DNA of 64,000 bases from Cudoniella acicularis (Eukaryota; Ascomycota; Leotiomycetes; Helotiales; Helotiaceae): contig JAAMPI010000058.1 in NCBI GenBank assembly GCA_013054445.1, positions 1-64,000 of the forward strand. Reading direction: 5' to 3'. A model generated the notes under the pieces. That model made no database searches. It was given only the letters and a program-made list of their open reading frames with translations, and was not told where the DNA came from. Numbering within the stretch: the stretch's first letter is position 1; every line of letters begins with the position of its first letter. Below, in pieces: positions 55,634-64,000 of this stretch. Made by a program: the position numbers and the translations under genes.

Positions 55634-58600
55634 CGATGCTCTTTTGACCAGATATCCGCTATATGCTAGGAAACCGCCTCACCCCCGAGGACTATGGTGT
55701 CTAAATTTGGAAAATCCTCTGGATGACAGGTGGATAGAAAGGAAGGCGTCATCATAACTGCATTTGCCGTCCGGAGGTGGGTAAATATATTGCTAGGGTG
55801 TTTTAGGAGGAGTGTTCCTCCGTAACATAAGGTTCCAAAGATTTCCGCAGCGCAGGCATCAAAGCCAACCGAGAACATCTGAGCGATCCTTCGGCCAGGC
55901 CCCGCGAATAGTCGTGCCGGGGCATATGAGATATAGGATAAGAGGCCAAGGTTGGTGGCAAGGACGCCTTTTGGTGTGCCAGTTGTTCCCGAGGTAAAAA
56001 TAAGGTAAACAGGATCGTTCAGTGAGATAGAGTCTGGAATTGGGTCTATTGCGGAACTTGAGAATTTCAAAATGCGCTCAGTAATCACCAGGTCGCAACC
56101 ACATGGTCTTTGCAGAAGGTTGGCCAGCTCCTCTGTTGGAACAATAAGGGTAATAGAACCGCTTAATGAAATCATTCGCTCTGCTCTTTCCTTTGGCAGA
56201 TTTACGTCGATCGGGCAGTATATCGCACCTGTTTTGATTACTGCAAGAATGCTAATAATCCAGTTCAGACTACCATCAGCAAGTATAGCTACCGTCTTCC
56301 CAGGACAAACCGCTGGTAGTAACTTCCATGCAAGAACAGTTGCAAAATCACCAAGTTCTTGATATGTAATCTGCTTTGAAATGGACTCCAGAGCGACTAA
56401 TTTTCCATATTTTTTCACCGCTAGCTCAAAAGCTGTCTTGACCCTGAGGTGATCACTGTATAGTGCTGCTGGCTTCTGATTCTTTTGAACCATAACACCG
56501 ACCTCAGAAGGATTAAACCACCAATCTCTAGCAACTGTTATAGGAGTAGTGCCCTCTTTGAAGTCCAGCAGCGCCTTGCAGATAGTCTTGAAATGGCTAA
56601 GCGCCCGTGTAGTGAGAGATAAATTCACCGCAGAAGGCCGATACAACAGCCGATATCTGAAGCTTTCGTCGCACTTCTCAACAAGTAAAGTCCAAGCGAA
56701 CTCGGAAATTTGGGTCTGTTTCACATGCCATTGTCCAGGAATTGACTTGCAGGACCATTGAGGTTCTTCGAGGTCATATTGCAATGCCACTAGGGTATCG
56801 TACATGGGTCGTCCATTTCCAAGGATACTTTCTAATGCAAATCGACTCGCGCTCCACTGCATATCGCTAATTTGATTTGTCTGTGATTGTATATTCTGTA
56901 ACCAAGTTGCTCTCGACTCGTGGCCTCCTAAAGCTTGAACCGGAAAGGAGCAGACGTTTATCATTGGTCCCACAACACGATCCGCTCCAATCATAGGGAT
57001 ATTACGGCCAGAAAAGACAGCTCCAAAACAAGCTGTGCTGGCACCGGTATATCCCATCATCAGAAGTGCCCAAGCCCCGTAGAATATAGCGCTCGGAGAT
57101 ACTTCAGCAGTCCGGCATAGGCCTTGGACATAGGTAAGCGACAATTCTGAATCAATGCAAGCTTCGCACTTAGCATCAAATATTTTTGGGTCTTCGCTGG
57201 TCTTCGGGAGCGCAAGTGGCTTTGTTTCCAACTGTCTCTCAATAACTCTTTTCCAGAAGTTCTCATGTTCGAGGTCTGAATTGTCACTCAAGCTTCTTTG
57301 CAGTTTGGCGGCTTCGAAGAACTGAGGGGCTTCCGAGAGGGTTTGCCCGTCAAGTATTGCTTGAAGATGTTCAAGTATCACCTTCATGGAGAATCCATCG
57401 ATGCGAGAATGATGGATAGTCCAGATGAGTCGAGAATTGTGGTCCTCAGAAATGAGCAATCGGAAAAGTGTCTTAGGCTCTGGTGATTTAGCGAGTTTGA
57501 TGGACGTAATTATATCATTCATCTGTGCCTGACTTTGCGTGAACCATTTCTCCTTCGGTATTGCAATGCTCTTCCAATCAAGCTGAGGGCTATCATTTCG
57601 CTGCAAGGTGCCTTTTTCCATGTCAAAAGATGCTGAAAGAATATTGTGGTGTTGGAACAACATTTTCCAGGCACGCTTGAAGTCTTTATGCTGGGAACTC
57701 GATAGGGTGACTGGTAACTCTATTTCGACTATTAAGTAATTTTGAAAAGGAGTGCTTGGCAATGTACTTAGCAACTTCTCTTGTATTGGGGTGATAGGTG
57801 ACAGAGGAGTCGTTTCTGTAAAAGCTGTGTGCGAGTTGGAAAACGTATCGGGTGTTAACAATGTGCTGAGATTCCGAAGTGTATTGTGGCCTAGAAGGTC
57901 GGATATAGATATCGACAGACTGTAGGATCGTAGCCTAGAGAGAACCTGAATTGCAGTCAAGGAATTCCCCCCTAGTGTCCAGAAAGACTCGTCTTCGCTG
58001 AACGAATCTGTATCCAGGCCTAAACTCCATGCAATTGCTGACTTGAGGATGGAAATATTGGTAAGTGGGTGGGAAACTGTTTCCGATTTAAATTTTACAA
58101 GTTTTAGAATTTTGTCTTGCAAAGCTCGGATGTTGATTTTCCCATTTGGTGTAAGTGGAAAGTTGTCCAAGCAATAAATTTGATCCGGAACTAAGAAGGA
58201 GTCGAACTCTGCTAACATCCCCAGCCTTATTTCCTGTGCTTGACAATCAGAGGGAGTGACGAAGGCAATAAGTTTGCCATCGTAGTGTATTGCAACGGCT
58301 GCATGTACTTTGTCTTGAGAGCAGATAGCCGGAATTATTTCTGTTTCGATATTAACCAGAAAACCACGGTTCTTTATCAGGCTATCTCCACGACCCAGAA
58401 ATATAAGCTCTCCTCCTTGTCTTCTAGCGTAGTCCCCTGTTCGATAAAAGCGAGTCCCCTCATAGTGAACAAACTTGGAGGTGGTCAAAGCATCATCGTT
58501 AAGATACCCAACTGCAAGTCCAGGGCCAGAGATCCAAATTTCTCCTTCATCATAGCATTCAAGAAGATCATTAACCAATAAAACCTGACTGTTTGTCATT

Positions 58601-59623
58601 GGATGTCCTAGTGTAATTGGGGAGCCTGGAACCAACTCCGTAATTAAAGAGGTGATTGTTGATTCTGTTGGCCCATAGCAGTTGAATATTTTTCTGTTCG
58701 GGCGAAACCAAGATGAAATGAGAACCGTACTGGGCGCTTCTCCTCCTAGAAATATAGAACGCAAGTTGTCGTACCTCTCAGGGTGGCTGATTGAACGGAG
58801 CATCGAGGGTGTGCATGGCAATATTGTAACGTCTTTGAGGAGTAACTCTAATCTCTCTGAGTCTGAAATAACTAAAGTTGCTCCATTGTAAAGTGTCGAG
58901 AAGATAACACCAGTGCAAGCTGGGCAAGGTTAGATTCAGCAGATAAAAGGACCTGGGTGTCATACCATCAAAAGCGGGAGAAAATATCAACAATACTCTG
59001 TCAGAAGGCCTTGCACCGAGATTGAAGGGAGTTTTGCTTTTGCCTTGTTGAACGTAGTAGAGTAGCGCGCGATGAGGTATCATAACACCTTTTGGGCTAG
59101 AGGTCGTTCCCGATGTGAAAATAATATAAACGAGGTCCTCGGGCTGAACTCTTGGAAAGGGGTTGCTAGGAAGTAAATTGTCCGTTTGAAATTCACGTTC
59201 AGTCTTCTCTAATTCATCATAAGAGAGGATTGAGCAGTCATCAAGATTATAGGGTTTAGTTGACAAGACTAGAGCAGCTTGTACACTTCCAATGACGTGC
59301 GAGATTCGGCTGCTACTCAAACTGTCCACGTCAAGGGGAACGTAACAAGCACCGACTTTCAAGATAGCGTAAAAGAGGAGAACCATCTCAAGGCATCGCG
59401 TTGTTAATACCACCACTCTATCTCCTCTTCCTATCCCCTTGAGTTGCAGCGCGAGTGCCAGGCTTGAGCCTTTGGATTGAAGTTGTCTGTAGGTAAGACT
59501 CCTACTTCCGCAAGTTGCGGCGACTGCGTGTGGTTGTAATTCAGCATAGCTAGAGATTAACCCCGCCAAAGAGAGTTCATCTCCTTCAGAGTAGTCACTG
59601 TCGCGATCACGATGGTCTCCCAT
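55634..59623 (-). pseudogene. nonribosomal peptide synthetase, A-T-C-A fragment, truncated by LTR
   Basis: Activates and joins amino acids on carrier domains. Exon 1 is 59623-58966, intron 58965-58920, exon 2 58919 onward; 1303 codons precede a TAG at 55666-55668. A1 has YIIFTSGTTSSPKGV, AFDACTGVIF, NCYGPTEST and an unusual A8 region (DSLIKNRGFLVNIETEI). T has LGGNSLTAIQ, C has the active HHSRIDG, and A2 has YLIFTSGTTGTPKGV and FDACAAEIFG. The frame ends after LGGEAVS, in the middle of A2. About ten further codons follow the TAG before the LTR at 55633. The A-T-C-A order matches the start of ETP-type synthetases (GliP/SirP, A-T-C-A-T-C-T). The second carrier, condensation and release domains are absent here, so the synthetase cannot be complete. 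Confidence 0.85.
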
Positions 59624-60573
59624 GATGTTTGATCATGTGATTTGAATGGTCCAAGATAAGCTTGTACGGGTACGAAGCACACTTTCTAAATACAGTATTA
59701 AATGCAGCAAGGAATCGGAATGTCCTGGAGCCGTGTATATAAGGCAGGCATGATATGAAAGATGACCACCCAGTTTAGCTGTAGTTTCTGCGGGCCGGAC
59801 ATTGCCCACCAAATGTTGGTATGGCCTTCACCGCATCGGCGAGTAAGTCACGGATCTGGGATCTCATGTCGCTTACCTGTTGTGTTACCACACAATATTA
59901 AAGTCACAAATAATAGGTCCTCGGCGACTAAATCTCGGCCACTTTAATCAAATCTCACATCATACCCAACATACCTTTGCTCCGGAAAACCGAACCGAAA
60001 TTGATTGGCAGTTACAGTGAGACATGGACTGGTTGTCAATCCAGCAAGAGCTGAAACGCTACTTACCGCAGGAAATGAGGCAGTGAATTGGGCATTGAAG
60101 GCTACTCTGAAAGTCAAAATGTACCCGTGTCGATGTGGGGTATGTTCTACTCCGCAGAGCTTAGTTAGATGTCCCGGCAAAATTAACACTCACAAAAAGG
60201 TGTTTCTATGCATTAATTATACTAACAACAATACTTACAATAACACTAAAACAAAGCTTATTTAATATTCAAAGGGTCATTAGATAATATTAGCATACAA
60301 GAAACTTTTTATATAACTTACATTAAAATTAGGTATTCATTTATTATAGTTCTAATATGCCGAGTGAGGCTCACCTGGTGATCTATGTATGATCCAGGTA
60401 CCGGTAGATATTGTGCATGTTCTATTGGTCCGAGCTTTTCACATGGGGAAGGCGGGGTTGGATGGGAGATATCTATCTTATTTGTTTTCAACATCCGTTT
60501 CGTTTGCGCGTACCTTCCACTCACTTTCACAACTCCATCTTCCCTCTAGACCAATCACGACCAAAAGTGCAAC
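59624..60573. promoter_or_regulatory. divergent promoter region, NRPS / dithiol oxidoreductase
   Basis: 950 bp between two divergent starts. It includes a CGG-AAAA-CCG inverted pair at 59983-59992, a form that zinc-cluster regulators can bind. The GliZ-type TCGG-N3-CCGA site was looked for and not seen. The 60190-60360 part is AT-rich. No gene is supported. Confidence 0.45.
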
Positions 60574-61606
60574 ATGTCATCCACAGAAGATTCCACAGTT
60601 GACGTGATTATTATCGGTGGAGGCCCCGCAGGTCTCTCAGCAGCTTTATGCCTTTCCCGTGCTCGTTATAAGACGGCCATTTTCGACTCTGGCGTCTATC
60701 GCAACGCGGCGGCACCACACATGCATATGGTTCCAACGTGGGATCATGGCGACCCAAAGAAATATCGAGCGACAGCTAGAGCTGAGCTTTCCGATCGCTA
60801 CGGCGAAGTTGTGACTTTTGTTGATTTGGCCGTCACATCTGTCAAAAAGGAGGAGGCAGGCACGTTCTATGCAGTCGATTCATCAGGCCAATCATGGAGG
60901 GGAAGGAAATTGATTCTTGCAACTGGCGTGAAGGATATTTTTCCAGACATCCCCGGGTATGAAGAGTGTTGGATTAAAGGAATGTAAGTATTGTTAGTTT
61001 CTATGTTGCGAAATTTGAGTCTCAAGTGAACAAATTCGCTAATAGTGGTTCGGCAGCTTTCACTGCCTCTTCTGCCATGGGTACGAAGATGCTGGCGTGA
61101 AATCGATTGGTGTTCTTGCTGTTGATCTCATGGCGCAAGTCCCCCAAATCACCAACGGTCTCGTCCGCAACGCCCTCCGATTTTCCGATGACGTAACTAT
61201 CTACACAAATGGCGCCGAGTCCATTGCAACCACTATGTTGGAATTGGTTTCGACTGCGGACGCCCCGCAGGGTGTTAAGATGGACTCGCGCCCAATTGCT
61301 CGACTGACCAAAGAGGATACGGCTGCCGAGGTTACAATTGAGTTCAAGGACGGCAGCAGGATTACACATGGTTTCTTAGTTCATGGCCCCCGGAATGAAA
61401 TGGAGCTCGATTTCGCGAAGGACTTGAAATTGGAGAGAATGCCGTCAGGAGGAGAAGTGAAAGTTCTTCCACCGTTCAATGAGACCACTGAGCCAGGCTG
61501 TTTCGCAGCTGGAGACATCGGCTCAGTTGGCAAGATTGTCATTGCTGGCGTTGCTTTCGGTACATATGCTGCTATGGGAGTTGTGAAACAATTGCAAGGC
61601 TATTGA
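60574..61606 (+). CDS. GliT-like dithiol oxidoreductase (thioredoxin-reductase fold)
   Basis: Exons 60574-60983 and 61057-61606 (intron 60984-61056, GTAAGT...GGCAG) give 319 residues. The FAD-binding start is VDVIIIGGGPAGLSAALCL. The redox pair lies in FHCLFCHGYED, Cys140 and Cys143, a CxxCHGYE motif shared by GliT and HlmI, which close disulfide bridges in gliotoxin and holomycin. The second FAD motif is PGCFAAGDIGS near the C-terminus. The NADPH domain lacks an obvious GxGxxA motif, as in these oxygen-using oxidases. The length is close to GliT. It stands divergent to the NRPS and upstream of a P450, consistent with a disulfide-forming or self-protection step of an ETP-like pathway. It appears intact. 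Confidence 0.85.
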
Positions 61607-62208
61607 GTCGGAGGCACTCGGTGCTACAGGCTATAGGGTTTATGGTAGAGCAGTGGCTTGCCCATCTTAGAAACCAAAATGCAGAATCAGTACACACCTA
61701 GTTTTCAGTCTCCCGGTAACCTCCTTCCTTTTTGTTTTAGGGCGCCTTGTCTATTTAAACGGACTTACTCTCAGATCTCTGGATATTTATTTCTGTTCAT
61801 AACCATCTTACTCAATCTAGTGAATTTAAATCTCGATGCACTCGAATCTGCTTGATTTCTAAATTTTTGATACCATCTTTGCTTTTCAAAATAATCCAAT
61901 CAGGCCTAGGCTGGAGTGGCTTGCCTGCAAGGCCCAAGATAGAACATCATCCAATAAAATTTAACCCCTGCAGCGTCTAAGTCAAGTTCCCTCCTGGACC
62001 CCGTCTTTCGGCTTGTGCCCTCTGCCGGGGAGTAACCGTCACCGGTAACTTTCTTCGCGGAACTCATTCAAGAACCAAGGGTCAGTCATCAATCTTTCAT
62101 GCCTATCTGACTTTTACTAAAGGGTCTTAATAAGATAGCAAATCATCCATGTGCCGTTTTGATTTTTGCATATTCCGCAACAGGACGTCAATCCAATTTA
62201 CCAAAATC
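61607..62208. other. intergenic between oxidoreductase and P450
   Basis: 3' flank of the oxidoreductase and promoter of the P450. No motif stands out. A 65-codon frame at 61658 has no family. Confidence 0.45.
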
Positions 62209-64000
62209 ATGGACTTCGCATCTGAACTCCGCTGGGTGTCCTCAAATCCCGCAACTTCATTGGCAGCAGGATTGATTATTATCTTCATAGTGGGAACACT
62301 TTTGGCTCCATCTTCGCGTTACAACAAGAACAAGATTATTCGCATGAACAAAACTCGACTTCAAACATGGTTACAATGGGAATCTCCACCATACCTTTCA
62401 CTTGGAAAATATGTGCAAGATGGATACTCGCAGGTGCGAGACCTCCTTTCGTTCATACTGATAGATATCCAAGAGCCTGATAATGACAATTACACTAGGT
62501 GAATAAGGCAAAAGGAAAGCCTTTCGTCATTCCGGTGTGTGGATTGGAAACGACAATTCTGCCAGCGAAGTACCTCCCCTTGTTGAAGCAAGAAGATAGA
62601 GCGGAGCTCAGTCTTTGTCGTGGTTTTGAAGATGTACGACGATTTTTGACTTCCATTTCCGAGCTCGCAGAATTTAATTTGTGGTAGATGTTTAATATGA
62701 CTATTACAAGCGGAGAGGATGGAAGGCATGACCATGTCGAAATTGATGTAGTAGCAAAGTATATTAATCCCAGACTGAGTGAGTAATTCGGAAAGAGGAA
62801 ATGTGAGGGGGAAGCTGATGAAATCATTAGGTGCATTTCTTCCTCACCAGGTCGACCAAGCCAATTATTCATTCTCAGCAACTCTTGGAGACACCAAAGG
62901 TCATTACACATTGACAATAGCACTTGCATGTATAGACTAACAAACTTCAAGGGTGGAAAGCATTCAGCACCTATGAGCTCTGCTCGGGTCTCGTTTACCG
63001 ACACACAGCTCGCGTTCTTGTTGGCAAAGAGCTCGCCCAAAACACTGCCTATATTGATTCTATTCTGAAGTACACCGAATCCTTTCTGATGTCTGGTTTC
63101 ATGTGGCCAGTTCGCCCCCCTGCAGACTGGACTCTCATCCGTAAATGGTGGTATTATATTGGAACATGGGGTCTCCGCCGCGACATTAATCGTTCATTTA
63201 AATTCCTACTCCCACTTATCAACTCTCGTATGGAAGAACTTGAAGAATTAGGCGGACAGCCACAAGAAAAACATATGGATCTAGTTCAAGGACTGGTGGA
63301 GATGCACATCCCGGACGCAAGTGAAGCGAGGCCGATTCGACACGCACATAGAATATTGCACCTCACGTTTGCTGCAAGCGCGGTCAGTAGTGCGTTGCTT
63401 TTGCACACAATTCACCAAACACTTAGAACTCCCGAGTTTTTGCCTGAGTTACGAGCGGAGATTAAGATGGCACTTGAGCAGAATGGAGGCTGGACAGAAA
63501 AAGCCCTTCTAAACATGTACTTTTTGGAAAGTTATATCAGGGAGATGCTGAGATTATGCCCTCCCAGCGTGTGTAAGTTCGACCAGTTTCATTTCCCAAG
63601 ACATGATGCCTGAAATCCATTGTATTAACTACAATACAGTTACCGGCCAACGCACAATTCTCTCCCGTTCATACACTTTTGATGATGACCTTAAGCTTCC
63701 CGCACAAACTCGCATTGCCTTTCCCGTTCTGCAGATCCATACAGATGCGGACAACTACGAGGATCCCCTGAAATTTAACCCCTACCGCTTCATGGGTTCT
63801 GCACTAGGAGCTGGAGACAACAAAGCCGCCTTCCGTATTAACAACAAGTACCTCTCGTACGTTTCGTCCCTCTTCTTCCTAAGCAAAGTTCCTATCCTTA
63901 TTAACTGCCTGCTACCCATGATTTCCTTCTAATAGTGAAAATTAGGTTTGGTTATGGCAAACAAGCCTGCCCCGGCCGGTTCCTCGCTATCCGTCAGGTA
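62209..64000 (+). CDS. cytochrome P450 monooxygenase (3' end outside the window)
   Basis: ATG at 62209 was chosen over 62149 because an N-terminal membrane anchor (SLAAGLIIIFIVGTLL) follows directly. Exons begin 62209-62433, 62499-62633 and about 62688, with later introns near 62787-62830, 62911-62951, 63573-63641 and 63858-63946. Family features are GKPFVIP, WKAFSTYELCSGLVYRHTAR, an I-helix region around LTFAASAVSSALLLHTIHQT, the ExxR helix (YIREMLRLCPPSV), a meander near FNPYRFMG and the haem-binding FGYGKQACPGRF at the window edge. It probably oxidises the product of the neighbouring synthetase, as GliC and GliF do in gliotoxin synthesis, but its substrate cannot be read from sequence. No damage was seen. 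Confidence 0.85.

Noticed and set aside
60005..60265. 86-codon frame in the NRPS/oxidoreductase promoter
   Set aside because: Ends in a low-complexity Asn/Thr/Lys tail; no family.
1..64000. CRISPR arrays, bacterial-type operons, ribosome binding sites, rRNA
   Set aside because: None seen. The gene structure is eukaryotic.

Overview
The window looks like a chromosome segment of a filamentous ascomycete (Pezizomycotina). The evidence is genes split by short introns (about 46-140 bp) with GT...AG ends, families such as fungal rhodopsin-like membrane proteins, HET, 2EXR, Zn2Cys6 regulators and a highly reducing polyketide synthase, and AT-rich repeat islands whose damage looks like repeat-induced point mutation (RIP). 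The class is uncertain. All exon structures were assembled by eye from splice motifs and family conservation.

Layout. 0-3 kb: an F-box-like exon, a small spliced hypothetical gene and a decayed coding relic. 3-5 kb: an intact intracellular GH13 alpha-amylase (minus strand) with two micro-exons. 5.9-8.6 kb: a rhodopsin-like domain fused to a fucose-permease-type MFS transporter, with two frame breaks. 11.5-14.7 kb: two 2EXR genes in tandem, the first dead. 16-18 kb: a HET-domain gene with a stop and a frameshift. 20.3-26.5 kb: a Zn2Cys6 regulator and a full-length ABCB multidrug transporter, divergently transcribed over a promoter with repeated palindromic motifs. 28-33 kb: a RIP-damaged repeat island with two opposed Ty3/gypsy chromovirus fragments and several copies of a short LTR-like repeat. 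33.9-46.8 kb: an HSL-type alpha/beta hydrolase, a rhodopsin-like membrane protein and an apparently intact 2624-residue highly reducing PKS (KS-AT-DH-MT-ER-KR-ACP, 11 introns). 46.8-48.5 kb: a second repeat island. 51.5-52.4 kb: a secreted Cys-rich GPI-type protein. 54.8-64 kb: a truncated HD-domain hydrolase, a solo gypsy LTR and a truncated NRPS (A-T-C-A fragment), then a GliT-like dithiol oxidoreductase and a cytochrome P450 that runs off the end.

Two secondary-metabolite loci stand out. The PKS lies between two repeat islands with a hydrolase and a membrane protein. At the right edge, the NRPS, the GliT-like enzyme and the P450 resemble part of an epidithiodiketopiperazine (ETP)-type cluster, but the NRPS is cut inside its second adenylation domain by a solo LTR of the same family as the gypsy LTR 24 kb away. 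The same LTR cuts the HD gene on its other side, and I see no target-site duplication, which suggests a rearrangement breakpoint or a repeat-driven assembly join. Several single-copy genes carry TAG/TAA stops explicable by C-to-T change at CpA, so RIP-like decay may reach outside the repeats.
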